Made by a program: the position numbers and the translations under genes
Shown: piece after piece, positions 44,061 to 57,198 of the stretch
Layout: every line of letters starts with the position of its first letter
How positions within the stretch are numbered: position 1 is the first letter of the stretch
Source: Fallopia convolvulus
Taxonomy: Eukaryota; Streptophyta; Magnoliopsida; Caryophyllales; Polygonaceae
NCBI GenBank assembly: GCA_964016875.1
Contig: OZ024737.1
Coordinates: 33,915,683-33,979,682, forward strand
Direction of reading: 5' to 3'
Length of the DNA stretch: 64,000 nucleotides
Notes under the pieces: generated by a model
Told to the model about the DNA's origin: nothing
Database searches by the model: none
What the model saw: the letters and a program-made list of their open reading frames with translations, nothing else

Positions 44061-45779
44061 AAAAATTGTAGTAAAAAATAATATATAAATAATTGTTCCA
44101 TATGGGGTGGTCTTGTGAAATAATTTTTTAATTTATGGGTGCAATACGAAGGCTGATAAAATTGTAAAATCGGGTCACTTACTACCCAACACTCATATTC
44201 AAAGTCATTTAGAACTTGAGGTTCTCATCCATTTGGATGCTTTAGGTCGTCCTCCGTAGGTAAGACTACCTAATTCTTATTTGCTAAAAAAAAAACAGTA
44301 TAAAGCATGAGAGATGTTGGGAGGTCTTAAGTTCAATCATTGCCATCACTCCTTCACTTGAGTGAAGAATTTACCTAATTCTTATTTGCTCAAAAAAAAA
44401 AAAACAGTATAAAGCATGGGAGATGTTGGGAGGTCTTAAGTTCAATCATTGCCCTCATTCCTTCACTTGGGTGAAGAACCAAGTCTCACCATCCCTTTTA
44501 CCATTGGGTCGAGCCGGTCGATGCAATCATGCAAATCAATTTACTTGTTTCGTCGTTTATTCATGAACCCAAGATTTACCACTAAAGATACTCTCTTGTC
44601 AAAAAAATAATAATAATTGAGCTAGCATTTCACGTTGAACCTCTACTAGCTGCTCGCATTTTACGTGGGCTTCTTTAGGGGTTGTTTCACTTGTGGGTAG
44701 AAAAGGGTTTTTGGGTGAAAATTGATTTTTAGTGTCTTGAAAAACGTAAAAAGTAGAGAGAGTTGCACAGATTTCAAGAGTTATAAAAGTGGTTTTTGAG
44801 TAGAAAGGGATTTTGTAGGGAAAGTGAAACAAGGCCTTAATCGAATACTGTAGAGGGTTTAATTCCAAACTTAAACTATACTCCACTTTTTTAGAAAGTT
44901 GGTATCTTACCAAAAGCTGCATCGTGTTCAAATTCAAACTCTCAAGTTTTTTTTTCTTACAGCAGCTCATATTATTTGACCATGGTTTTGGTCTCGTTCC
45001 CCTCTTGAGATTGCAACAAAGTCTTGACTCTTCTCTTGCTTGGGCCTTGATCATACATAAATTAATACTATTTCTTTTTCCACCAATGCCTCGATCTGTC
45101 CTTAGATTTCATTATTTATTTTCCACTTGGAGACTTTAATTTTTGAATGGTGTTACTTGTAGTGTTCTCCTCCAATTAATTAATAAACAAAAAAATCCTC
45201 TTCAGTGTTCTTACAAAATTTCAAGTACTTTCCAATCATTACAAGTGATAGAGTCATAGAGATGTTTAGGGATGTGAATGAGCAATTCAGTAGTAGAATT
45301 AGAGTCTTTTTTCTTGGAGGGGTGGACATTTTTTCTGGTGTAGCCAATTTTATTTTTATTTTCAAAAAAAATAAAATATAATGAAAAATATTCCGGACTA
45401 ACGTGGAGCCTCACTGGGTCAATAATGATGATGATGACAATGAAAAACATTCGAGAAAACTCTTAAAAATTATAATTGCGTAACTAAAAAAGTTATAAAT
45501 GTGTATCTAAAATAAGTACTTGAAACATGCATTTTTTATTAAACGATAGTCAAATATTTTAGTATAATCTATTGTTTCAAAGCTCTCGCGTTCAAGTATA
45601 CTATGAAGGTATAAAGTTTAGCTATAGATAGAACTAGAAGCATTCTGACTGAATAAATGATATGTGAAATTGGTTTGAATATGTCTAATCTTCAAACATT
45701 TATAACTTTTTGCTAGATGTTAAATCAGAGCTTATAATATATTAAATTGAAGCTATCGCCGAGAGGAACATATATACTA
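44061..45779. other. Intergenic, with a 105-bp tandem duplication
   Basis: Apart from the repeat at 44269-44485 nothing coding is supported; the frame at 44599-45054 is unrecognised and probably random. A T-rich and A-rich background dominates. Confidence 0.5.
44269..44485 (+). repeat. Tandem pair of SINE-like units, about 105 bp each
   Basis: Both units begin ACCTAATTCTTATTTGCT, continue into an A run, then AGTATAAAGCATG, and contain GGAGGTCTTAAGTTCAATCA, which resembles a polymerase III B box. The arrangement could be a dimeric SINE relic. Confidence 0.6.
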
Positions 45780-46999
45780 GAAGAATTTGGATTGGGGCAA
45801 CGATTCCTTCCGGCTCCATACTAGTTCCGCCCTAGAACCGTTCACGAAAAACTCGATGTTCGGTTCGGTTAGTCTCATTCCTATTCAACTCAAATTATAA
45901 TCAAGTCAAGATTGAACATTTGAGGCTCTAAAGATAAATGAGCCGAGCATGAGCATGAACACAATCGCTCAAGAAAACTCGTTTCATTTGGTCACAAGCA
46001 AGCTCGCTCGATTATAAATTCATGAACAAGCTCCAATACATATTATATGTATATGTATTATATAGACATGTAGTTTAGTTAAACCTATGCCGTGGTATTT
46101 GAAACTATATAGTTTAATTTTCTTATATAGATAATCAAGTAAAAGAGGTATTCCCAACGTTGTCTCGTGAACAAATTAAACAAGCATACGAGATTGGTTT
46201 GAACTCAAAATCTTGTTTGGACTTTGTTTATTTGAAGGCTTGCCAAACTCGAGTTGCCAGACTATAAGCGTCCACATGAAGCTGAGCTCGAGTTTGACAA
46301 GCCTTCAAATAAACCAAGTCCAAACAAGATTTTGAGTTCAAACTAATCTCGTATTCAAGCTCGCATATTACTAGTTGAGCCAAGCTTGTGCAATTCAAAA
46401 TCTGAATTGGCTTGGCTCGGTTACAGCTCTAGATATGTTGACATCCAAAGCCGACACCATTGGATTTTTTGTTACATTTTTTTTGGTGATATAAGATGTT
46501 ATGATTTTTCAAACTCATGCTCTAAGAATATAGCCATATAGATAAAGAACGTTCCAACCCAAAAAAAAGATAAAGAACCTTGAAATAGAAAACATTTATT
46601 AAACTTATATATTAAAAGATTATTTAATTTTGATAGAGTTTATTTACTATTTAAAGGATTTTAATTTTTTAAAACAATATTTTTAATTTATGCTGAAAAA
46701 CTAAGGATGTTATATTATATCACTTCCATTAAGAAATATTTGTCATTCTATAATTAACAACAAAATTAGAAAAAAATGTTTAATTATACCTAAATACCCT
46801 TCTATATTTAGTTTGCTTAATTATGCTTTTAGAGAAGAATAAAAGATTTTGTCTCTTTGAGTATTTTTTTTAAGGATGATTGGAATTTTTTTTCCAAAAA
46901 TATATAAAATGACTAGTATTAGTGAAAAAATTATGGTAGAATGACAAATATTGTTGAATGTTACGTGATTTGATGAGTAGTTTTTTTTTACAGAGAAAT
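45780..46999. other. Intergenic with a long hairpin
   Basis: Contains the hairpin at 46186-46354, and around it CTCGAG-rich, AAGCTCG-rich sequence of a kind common in dispersed plant repeats. The rest is AT-rich with no gene. Confidence 0.5.
46186..46354. repeat. Near-perfect 68-bp inverted repeat (hairpin)
   Basis: Arms 46186-46253 and 46287-46354 pair at 65 of 68 positions, with a 33-bp loop. The arms start ATACGAGATTGGTTTGAACT and close on CTCGAG. It could fold as double-stranded RNA if transcribed. Confidence 0.9.
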
Positions 47000-47389
47000 T
47001 TAAAGAGTAGTTAAGACAACATTAATATTATCGTCTAGTATAGTCTCGCTTAAGTGGGATCTGGGATCATGTTCTTTGTTGTAGTTAGCAAGCACATCAT
47101 ACTCTTCATCAACTACTTGTTGCTTACCTTTGTCGCTAGCTGAGGTATGATTCGAGTCACTTGAAAGCTCTATTGCAGGAGTACTCTTATGACTTGCTTG
47201 AGATGATTCAATCAATGTTGCAAGTTGCTCCTCAATACGCTGCATTCTTGTATTCATAGCTGTATTTGCAAGTTCTACAACTTTTGCTTGCCCTTCCCTC
47301 ATCCCCTCATTAATGGACAATCTAATGAAGTCGATTGCCTTTTTAGTGAGGTTCAATTCAGCCGGGTTAGGCTCACTTGGGATCACCAT
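47000..47389 (-). CDS. Unrecognised open frame, possibly retrotransposon gag N-terminus
   Basis: The 130-codon frame has a helical, charged middle (NTRMQRIEEQLATLIESS) followed by a Ser/Thr-rich tail, a pattern seen at the start of many Ty3/gypsy gag proteins. No capsid motif confirms it. Its upstream neighbour on this strand is the hAT-type MITE that ends 8 bp before, so its 5' context has been replaced. Confidence 0.3.
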   Translation of the reverse strand: MVIPSEPNPAELNLTKKAIDFIRLSINEGMREGQAKVVELANTAMNTRMQRIEEQLATLIESSQASHKSTPAIELSSDSNHTSASDKGKQQVVDEEYDVLANYNKEHDPRSHLSETILDDNINVVLTTL

Positions 47390-47396
47390 TGTTCCT

Positions 47397-47806
47397 GAAA
47401 CAAGTAGAGATGGACATGGGCCGGGCTGGGCCGGGCCCGGGCCGGGCCACCACCGGGCCGGGCCACCACCGGGCCGGGCCGGAGAAGTAGGGCCCGGTAC
47501 CGGCCCGGTATTGTACCGGGCTGGAGCGGGCCGGGCCCCGGGCCGGGCCGGGCTGATATATATCAGCCCGGTCCTTTATTTTTATTTTTTTTAATAAATA
47601 AATTATCCGGGCCGGGCCGGGCCGGGCCGGTCCTGGCCCGGCCGGGCCGGGCCGCAATTCCCAAACCCAGGCCCGGCCCATGGCCCGGGCGGGTTTGGCC
47701 CGGTTGGCCCGCGGGCTGGCCGGGCCGTGCCAATCTGGCCCAGATGGGCGGGCTGGGCTGGTGCGGGCCGGGCCGGCCCGCACCTTTGGCCATCCCTAGA
47801 AACAAG
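47397..47806. mobile_element. GC-extreme hAT-type MITE
   Basis: The body is 47405-47798 (394 bp) flanked by GAAACAAG on both sides (47397-47404 and 47799-47806), the 8-bp duplication of hAT elements. Ends are TAGAGATGGAC and, inverted, TAGGGATGGCC. The interior is built of GGGCC/CCGGG steps, with an AT island at 47570-47610. It stands out sharply from the AT-rich surroundings. The Pro/Gly/Arg-rich open frames across it are a by-product of the repeats. Confidence 0.9.
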
Positions 47807-49565
47807 CAAGAAAGTAGAGAAAGTAGTGTGTTCTAAAGCAAATCACAACAAGCGGGTCAAAATAGAGGCACTTATAACCTAAACACATTAAGAGGACCCG
47901 TCTTTAACAATGTGATAATAATAACTGAATTTAGTCAACATGAAATAGGGATTAAATCCGTATTAAAGACATTGTGCATGTAAAGGCTAATGAGTAGTTA
48001 AGAATGAGATGATATATAAGAGAGGAGAGTTTGGTGGGCATGTATTATGTAGATGTAGCAGCATATGACTTTACCTAATATTAAATTTCCACAATCATAT
48101 AAATATGACATTTACAATTGGGAATTCATACATATGTATTAGCTACATTTGAGTACGTGCACGTGACATGGACAACTTCTTGCTTAAATAACACCAACCC
48201 ACCTATATAATATGTATGCTATATAAATTATACTGAGTGGACGGGAAATCAGCAAACATTTTTGGAGGTTAGGTGAAGTTGTAGGTTGCATTATGTTATT
48301 TGGAGGAGTCCAAGGGTTGAAAATAACCTCTAATTTGGTGCCTCTTTCTTTCTTCCATCGATCACCAACTCTAATTATTCCATCACCATACGCAATTAGG
48401 CATGCATGCATTCCCAAACCTAACTCTTCATGTATATGTTTTCTCTTATTTACACCTTCCCCAATTTTTTTTTACGGTTTTCGATTTTATTTATAACGGA
48501 AAAAGCTTCTTTTTTCTATCATGATCATTAGAGGTATTTTATGTCTTATATATCTATGAATATAATTTTAAAATCTTCCTTGAATTGGTAATAACAAATA
48601 ATTGTTAACGACTTATTGTTTTTAATGAGACTAAAAGTATCAAGGAATATTACCAACTATCTTATAGAATATTCTATCATATTTTCATTTCAAAACCTAC
48701 GTCATATCTCATGTTTTATGTATATAATCCTTCCACAAATTTTAATAATAATAGTATGTCTCCAAATGTGAGGAGAATAGATATAAATTCACCCCCTCGC
48801 TTTTTCTATGTTTGGGGAATTCGATAAGGAGACTTTGAACACGCTTTCACGTATTAAGGCTCTCTCTATTAGCCACTCTAACAATGCTAAGAACGCCAGA
48901 GCGGTGCTTTTATTTTTCATAGATTGTGTTTTTGTATTCAAAAGGGTGTGGGGCCCAGTTTATTTCTAGTCTCCGATCCAACTTTATGTAATTTATAATA
49001 ATAATAATTAAATCAAAAGGGTGTGGGGGCTCAACTTGTTTCTAGGCTTCCATCCAACTTTATGTAAATAATTATAATATTTTAAAATTAAATATCAAAA
49101 TAAAATAAAATAATAATAATTAGTTCATTACATTTATATTTAGAAAAAAAATCTATTTAAAGCTAAAAATACTGGGTATCTACTAACTTTACAATAAATC
49201 TTTTATTTTTCCATGTTGATCAGTTTCTTTTTTTTTTTTACTAAACAATAAAATATTTTAAGAAATTGCATCCTGTCAACCAGCTTTTTTCCAATGAAGA
49301 AAAGGAAAAAAATATTTCGGAAAATAAAAATAAAATAAAATACAAGAATAAAGTTTAGGTTTTTAACCCGTTGAATTGTTGACCCAAAAAGGCGAATAAT
49401 AAACGCTGTTATAAGGTTAGGCGAGCCTTTCCCCCTCACCAGTTTCTCCTTCCCTCCCTTCCTCTATCAAATAAAAGTACGCTCGTGCAATTTGCGTCCT
49501 TGTCAATTTCAAGTTTGTTCAATACAACATTGGTTTCATCAACCGCTGATTTCTTCATCAATCTG
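47807..49565. other. Upstream region of the phosphoglycerate mutase gene
   Basis: It holds AT-rich sequence with an approximately 75-bp diverged tandem duplication (48939-49012 and 49014-49085, CAAAAGGGTGTGGGG...). A non-coding first exon probably ends at 49565, where GTAAGA follows. No clear TATA box was assigned. Confidence 0.5.
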
Positions 49566-50173
49566 GTAAGATCACTCATTCTTTCCCTCTATTTTTGATT
49601 TCTTAAGTACCCGTTTCGTTCGTGTTTGTTGAATCGGTTTCTCAATCCTCATTTTCCGTCCATTGTTTGTTCCTATTTTCAATATTTTCCATTGTTTGTG
49701 TTGATAAGCACACACTCGCACTATTTTTGAAACCATCATCTTTGTAGTGCCATTGATTTGATTCTTTTTTTTCTACTTCAACTCTCTGATCTACCTGTTC
49801 TCACTAGCATTAGAGATTCCACCATTCTAAGATCATTAAGAGGTAAAGCATAAGCAACTTATTTGTTTTCTGGTGTGTATAGAAGCCAAATTGGACCGCT
49901 GTACAGTCGTTTTCAGTTTCCAATCACCAAGGCCTCTGAATTTTCTTAATTTGCTTGCTTCTTGGTGTTCATATATGAGTTGTTAAGGTGTTTAATAGCA
50001 GCATTATGTAATTACCTGATGTTTCCATTTTTTTTAACATGGCATAGCGTTTGATTTTCTTAATTTGTGCAGATGTGCTCCTTTTTTTGGTTTCATTATG
50101 ATATTTGAAAGAAACAAGACTGCTGCATTTTTTATGTCTGTCAATTAATTATTTAGCATTGTGTTGTATCAGA

Positions 50174-53100
50174 ATGGCTGCTTCAGTATACCACCAGGCT
50201 GTTAAACCCCTTCAATCTACTGGCCCTGAGAGTAGTTCTGGCGCTCATCGCCTATATGGAAATGCCATTCTTAAAGTCTACCCCAAAGGATGTAATGGTG
50301 GCGGATTTGGATCATTGAGAACGGAGTGTTTTACCCTTGGAAAGAGAAGTTTCAGTGCAATTCAGGCCTCGACTTCTCAACTTTCAGTTCCTGGTCCGGT
50401 TTCAACACCGTCAAAAGAGAGACCCAATAGCACCAGCAAGAAATCAAGTAAGGTTCCCTTCTAGTTTGATTTTCAACAAACTGCTATTTGTCTGATGACT
50501 TTATTGTCACAATGCAAATTTATATGCAGCTGTGAAGAAACCTTTGAGTCATGTAGAACATAGCTTAACCAAATCAGTTAATTGTAGTGGCCAGGATAGT
50601 CTTTATTCAGCTTTGCTAGATGATGTAGCTTCTTTCTTTGGTTGTTATTTTCTATGAAATCAACAAATACGCGAAATCCATTTTGTCAGACAAGGATCTC
50701 AGACTAAACTAGCAAGTTTGCAATCAGCATGACATAAAGCATCAATCTTTAAGTCTGGTACTTCAGGATAGAATAAATTCTTACTTGGAGTGCCTCTGAA
50801 GTTTTCAAATGTGATGTTTTAGGAAAGAGTAAGTCCTTATTAGGGGTTCCTTTGAGGCTTTTCAGAAGACTACTACTTTCCTTGACTGAGTTAGAATTCA
50901 GGTCGAGCTAGAGTGAGGTAATTAAAGCTTCCTTGTTAATCTCCTTGACTGCTCTGGAGCTGGAGCACCTTCTGGGGTGAAAGTCTCAATCTTTCTTGTA
51001 GTGGAAATTTATCTGGCTTACCATTTAGTCAGTCCAGTTTCTGTGAGAATATCCAGAATGAATATCATTGGGTTTAAGAGGGTTCCTTGAGCTTATATAT
51101 ATATATATATATATATATCCCAACATGAATATCATCTCAATAGAGTTGCAAATTATTCACATTAACCAAAACAGTAGTCTAGCTAACATGAGTTTAGAAT
51201 CTTGAGTGAATATTGATTCTCATTTTTGGATTGCAGAGAACCTTAGGGAATCTAGAAATTGATCAGTTCAGTATCCCATTGTGTAGAGGCTTTTATGAGG
51301 CCATAAAATGATTTTTTGACTTTTTAAAATGCAGTAATGTCTCTTCTGAACATTTATCCATCTCAAAGCATCATATAAACTTCAATGATATAGATCTGTT
51401 AGAATACCTTAATCATGACAAGCTGAAAGATTGGTTAATCATTTAGTAGGCAAAAGAAAGGACTACTCTCATACTGGTCAACTTTGCCACAAGATTAAAT
51501 GTCTTCTTGTAATCCTTTCCATTAACTTATTTGAACCCTTCTGTAACAATGTGTGCCTTGTATTCCTTTCCATTAACTTATTTGAACCCTTCTGTAACAA
51601 TGTGTGCCTTGTATCTTTTAACTGAATGAAATAATGTCTATATATCACCTTATCAACTCACATAAATTTACTTTTCTTATAGAGAGAATTTTTTTAATGA
51701 ACTCTCTACTATTCTTCTTTAAGGCTGCTAAGCCTGATTTCGCTGCATCAACCCTTTCAGGTGTCTGTCAAACCTGTCCGGATTAAACAGGTCCTGGAAA
51801 CTAATTATAGGTTTGAAATAAAGGGCCTGTATAGTTGGGTTAATGATTATTGATTATTGATTAATGGGGGCATTATCTGCTGTGGCTAATGACTGAACAA
51901 GTGAACATTATAGATAATTCCTTGGTGTTGTGGTCAGCCATGGTGCTGTCTGGAACAACATGTCAACATGGCATGTCCGGGCTGATCTATTGTTGTCATC
52001 AGCTATTTTGCTGCCTGGAACAATTTGCAGTATTTAGCATAGATGGAAAATTTTAAAGAAGTTAGATAGAATGAAAGGTGTACATTGTCAATAAAGTGGG
52101 AGTGAGAGCTGAAAATGATTTGCCAGCCAGGTGCCCAAAACAGCAATGCAGCTGTTACCTTGTGAGCTGGAGACTGTATAGTAAAGTGGGAGTGAGAGCT
52201 GAAAATGATTTTGCTCTATTCCTTCCCCACAAACTTTATACAATCAACCAGGTGCCCAAAACAACATTATCAGACAAAATGAATTTTTACAAACTCTGAA
52301 ATAATACAGCCAACCAAAAATCAAAGCTTTCTTTCTAATGAGCCCTAGCTGCTGTGGCAATGTCAATATACTATTAGAAGGAAATAAGCTAGTTTTCCGC
52401 CATAAGGATAAACACTTCTATCATGCATGCTCAAGCTTTTGACACATGGAGATTCAATTTCTTATCTCTGCTTTTCCTTGTCTTCGTGCCTCCTTCAGCT
52501 GAAGCATCCCTTATCCTTGTACGGCATGGAGAATCTCTATGGAATGAGAAAAACCTTTTTACGGGCTGTGTTGATGTACCATTGACTAAGAAAGGAGTTG
52601 AAGAGGCTATTGAGGCTGGTAAGAGGATCTGCAATATACCTGTCGACATGATCTTTACATCTTCACTAATCCGTGCTCAGATGACGGCCATGCTTGCAAT
52701 GACGCAGCATCGGCAGAGGAAGGTATTAACCATTTCAATTTGGGTTGTTATCTTGTTGCCTTTATTCGGAGTCTTTTGTATTAACTTCTAGAAGTCTTAA
52801 ACATGATTTTTTTAAGATACATATTAGCTTTTTATACAATTGACTAAAATCTTTCAATTCAGTAAGCACAAGATATTTGTTATTAGGGCTTGTTTGGCAC
52901 TATATATTCAAAAAGTATGGGTATACCAGGTAACTATTACAAATAATGTCCTTTTTAAACCAAAAGTCTTAGAAACACCACACAAATTCAAGTGTTAAAA
53001 TTAAAACTACTTATTACCATAAAACCACATGATAACTAGAAATGTCATTATAAAATGGATTGTCAAACAAAGCCTAGTATCTCACTGCAAACTAATTCTT

Positions 53101-54045
53101 ATTAATCCTTGTCTATCAGGCCACCTGCTCATACCTGTTTTATTGTTATCAGGTACCAATTGTCAATCATAACGAGAGTGAGCGGGCCAAGATTTGGAGT
53201 CAGATATACAGTGATGACACTGTAAATCAATCGATTCCAGTTATACCAGCCTGGCAACTAAACGAGAGAATGTAATTTGTTTTACTCTAAATTAATTCAA
53301 TTGTATTCTGAAGATTGTTTACATATGCAACTTACCGACCTATTTTGGCTTGCTTAGGTATGGGGAACTCCAGGGTCTCAATAAGCAAGAAACTGCAGAT
53401 AGGTTTGGACAGGAAAAGGTGCATGAATGGCGGCGTAGTTATGACATTCCTCCTCCTAATGGAGAGAGTTTGGAAATGTGTGCTGAACGAGCAGTTGCCT
53501 ATTTCCGAGAACATGTAACCTTAGACTCTTCTTGTAATTGTTATAAATTGTTTTCTCTGTTCAACTTTTTTTTGAATTGGTGTTGAAATGCAATCTTGCA
53601 GATAGAGCCACAGCTATTGTCTGGGAAAAATGTGATGATCGCTGCTCATGGAAACTCATTGAGGTCAATAATTATGTATCTTGATAAGCTAACATCTCAA
53701 GAGGTGACATTGCTTCTGTTTAGTGATTGTTTTTCTTTTTTTTGTATCATTCTTTCTGTTGGCTCATGAGAATGCTACTTTCTTCTGTGCAGGTGATTAG
53801 CCTGGAGTTGTCAACCGGGGTACCATTGCTTTACCTATTCAAAGGGGGAAGGTTTATAAGGAGAGGGAGTCCTGTGGGGCCTACTGAAGCCGGGGTTTAC
53901 GCGTATAGTAGGGTAAAATACTCCTTTCTTTTCACCATCTGTATGTTTTCATTAAATTTACACAAGCATTCTTACAACTGACCTCAGCAACTATTTGCAG
54001 AGTCTGGCTGCATATAGGGAAAAGTTGGATGAAGTGTTGCAATGA
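50174..54045 (+). CDS. 2,3-bisphosphoglycerate-dependent phosphoglycerate mutase, plastid-type
   Basis: It interconverts 3- and 2-phosphoglycerate. Exons 50174-50447, 52499-52722, 53153-53271, 53358-53514, 53602-53703, 53793-53912 and 54001-54045 total 1,041 nt, encoding 346 residues, all in phase. Residues 1-92 are Ser/Thr/Lys-rich without acidic clusters, fitting a chloroplast transit peptide. The catalytic domain starts at TEASLILVRHGES (His nucleophile in RHG). The substrate-site motifs are FTGCVDVPLTKKGV, YGELQGLNKQETAD and PPNGESLEM, and the second His is in AHGNSLR. The 5' UTR intron (49566-50173) and a 2-kb first coding intron are long. An intact gene of normal length. Nuclear-encoded; the pathway branch (plastid glycolysis) is inferred from the family. 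Confidence 0.94.
50448..52498 (+). other. Long first coding intron of the phosphoglycerate mutase gene
   Basis: Contains a possible extra exon at 50528 (see findings), a TA dinucleotide run at about 51096-51118 and a 51-bp tandem repeat (51514-51615). It also contains a 90-bp-spaced duplication of AGTGGGAGTGAGAGCTGAAA (about 52095 and 52185). Confidence 0.7.
51514..51615. repeat. 51-bp tandem duplication
   Basis: Two units starting CCTTTCCATTAACTTATTTG at 51514 and 51565, nearly identical, in the first coding intron of the mutase gene. Confidence 0.88.
52886..53074. mobile_element. Tourist-like MITE in a mutase intron
   Basis: The left end is GGGCTTGTTTGGCA and the right end, inverted, is GGCTTTGTTTGACA. 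It is about 189 bp with no coding capacity. It is preceded by TTA; the matching duplication on the right is imperfect (TAG), so PIF/Tourist assignment is tentative. Confidence 0.6.
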
Positions 54046-57000
54046 CAAATTGGAGCAGCCAACAAGTTCTTGTGAGTACAAATTACAAAACAAGAAAAAC
54101 TAGTATCATACTTCTGGCCTATGTGTTTCACGTTGGTTGATTGTCTTGTTATTTGCTTTGTTGCATATTTATGTAAGCAGGAAATTGAAACTCGTTAAGG
54201 GAAAGAGAAGAAGGCAAAGATAGAGCATAGAAAGCTGGCAATCATAGTATTTATATGATGTGGTCTGCTGTGTGGATTGTGTGATTGTAGTTGGTGTTAT
54301 GTGCCAAAACATGCATTGTAGCACATTACTATGAGAAGGTGATTCTTTATTTATGTTTTGCTTTTTGTATTGTATTCGTATCAGAGACTATAATTTATGC
54401 CTCCCCCATTGGTTAAGCATTTAGTTTCATGGTTTATAAATATGTATGTATTTAATTGAAAGTCATGATCAGTTGTGAAGAGACAGCTTTATAATTCACA
54501 TATATTGGCATATTTGGGACTTGTTTGTGTGTTTATTTGTATCAGAATTATAAAATGCTAACATGAAGCATGTAGTTTGGGTGTGTTTGGTTTGAATGTT
54601 GAACTTATCATCTTCTATGTATTGTAACAAGCCTTTTGAGGTTAATAATGCTGAAGTAAACTTAACCAAAGTACACAAAATGAGAGAAACAAAATGAGAG
54701 AAAATGTTGGGATCTCCTTGTAGTTCACTTTTTTGCATCAATTCGTGTGTTACACATCCAAGTAAATGACATATAAAATGAAACACGAAATGGACCCAAG
54801 AATTCAGACTTTTCAGTTCATGTAGGGGCTGGCCCAAAAGAAACAAAATACGAACTCTTCAAAATAGATATTGTTCAACAACTATAATTGATGAGCTAAT
54901 TTTTTAAAAGCACATATGAATAAGACGTAAGAAAGTATCTACCCCATAATATTGTTCAACAAACTCTCCTCATATTCATACAAATAATGGAATCGAGATG
55001 TAACTTATTATTACGTAATGTTTAATTTAAATATTTCCTCAAACAATTACGTAAGAATACGAAAAAAAAATAGTCATAGAGACATAGAGTATTAACAAAC
55101 CATACCGCACGTTATATAGGAGTCAATTAATGAATTATGATGGATGAATTGATGGAGTTGTCATCCTAAAATCATAATTGAGTGTTTTTTGGGGGTCAAA
55201 TAAAACCATAATTGATGACAAAGCTAGATGTCCACTTGTACTTAAGTAGGACGTGCAAGGCATTAAATTATGAAAGAATATCCGCATCCTATGGACGATC
55301 ATTGATCACGAACATGATGAACCTAAACTCATTCTTACTCCAACTACTCCTATATTCTATTTGGTTTTTTACCATAATTTATCGTTACACAAGGAATTTG
55401 GTCATACTTGGCTCATTTAATAAATATGCATACTTGATAAATTAAATTGTGTGTCGCAAGACTTCATAGAAATGAGTGATTCATTTTGGCTATATATTTT
55501 CGTCGGATTTTGTTAATGTTTGTTGGTTGTTGTAGTTGTACTCCGATTTCAGTTCGTATGATTATCTTGTAGGGAGAAAAAATAAATTGGATGTATTTCA
55601 TTGCGATGGAAGCAGAGCAGGAAGAGAGCATGTGGAGAGCCCGTGAAATGCTGCTGTTGTTTTGCGCCTCACTCACATACAATTTGCAAAGAGGCAGAAG
55701 ATGGAGGTCGATTGTAGAACAACCAACTTATTTTTATTTAATTAATTAATAAACTATTCAAAGTCTTCCTTCCGTTTCGATTCTCTATTTCTCTGTGCGT
55801 CGGTTGCTGCTTGATTGAGAATTTGGAATCCGATTCAGTGCTTTCAATTGTTTTATTTCTACGCTCTGATTGATCCATCCACCATAGATCCAATTCATTT
55901 CAGTGAGATACTTATCTCATAGGGAAACCTTCAAAAATAAATGATCTAGTCTATATTTTTTTAGGATACTTCTTCTATTGATTTTTAACATAAAATCTCA
56001 TAAGATTATTCGGTATGGATCAGGATGTTTCCAAACTATTCTATTTGACTAGTCCACTAGAATAGTGCAACTTAAGTGAATTGTTTAGGCTCGTCGATGA
56101 TCTGTTACCTTTAGGGCCATAAAATTATCAAGTGTCAACTAGATTGCCTTACGAAGCATGAATGGAGTCACTTGTACTCCGTATGCTTTTTCACAACAAG
56201 TAGGAAACAACCAACATGAAATGATATATACAAAATTCAAGTCCTTTCCTATAAAATTCGGTTTTTATTTTAAACGGATCGGAATGAATCCATCCAACTA
56301 GTTACTGGCTACATTTTTTGTGGAAAATGTCTTCCTATACGTTGAAAGTGGAAACATGTCTAGAGCGGAGCAAAATGTTTTTTTTTTCTTACCTAGTTCT
56401 CCCCGTGAAAAAAAAACACCGAGATGAAAAGTAAAAGTGCCTTAAAGTTGGTTTTCCAATCTGTCCCCTGCATCCATCTTTCAAAGCTTACAGATTTTAG
56501 GGTTTGTTTCTCTCTTTTACTTTTACTTTTCTTTTCTTTTCTTTCCTTTTTGTTTCTGAATATACTTAATTTTAATTTAGTAAACACGAATTAAAAATCC
56601 TTGGAAATGGTTCGTGTGAAAATGGACGACATGTGAGATACTGTATAGAAACGTGTTCCGTCGGAAAGGTGGGGAATGCACATCCTTGAAATAATGTGTG
56701 AAACTTTTGTCTATAGATGCTTAAATAGCATCTATTTTACAAGGATTGTCTGAACATATGTAAGACATATATCTGCATAGGGCTTTGAAATTAAATATAA
56801 TTTAAAATTATCAAGTCTAATATTATTATATAATAAAAATTTATGTTATTTTGATAAATTCAAGTAGATAGTTTAATTAATTTGTGAACAAAAAAAAAAT
56901 GAAATAAGTTTTGCGTTCGAATACTGTCAACAATAGTTATTTTAAACAAGGTCCTCGTTATTTTATACTAGTCGTGTATCATTTTTTTTTATTAAGAACG

Positions 57001-57198
57001 TTTATGGGTTTTGAAGCTCATATGCATGAGTTTTAAAGTAGGTAAAATTTGTAATGTATACAAACATTAACATCAATGTATATCATTATTATTATACTAT
57101 ACATATATAGTGCTTCTTTAAAGATGTACATGAGCTGTTAAACTAAATTTAAAAAATACATATAATTTTTTATTATTTAGGTATTAGTGCAACGATTT
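54046..57198. other. Intergenic, no gene seen
   Basis: It starts with the mutase 3' UTR. No coding frame beyond 116 residues is seen and none is recognisable. A CTTTT-rich patch lies at 56515-56555. Nothing here points to a specific element. Confidence 0.5.

Noticed and set aside
44269..44485. Considered as a CRISPR-like or satellite array
   Set aside because: Only two units, plant nuclear context, and tRNA-like promoter wording favour a SINE-related duplication.
44599..45450. Minus-strand frames of 151, 79 and 61 codons
   Set aside because: Composition is typical of non-coding AT-rich DNA; no motif, splice or context support.
47313..47809. Gly/Pro/Arg-rich reading frames up to 136 codons on both strands
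   Set aside because: They are produced by the GGGCC repeats of the hAT-type MITE and change with frame; no real protein family.
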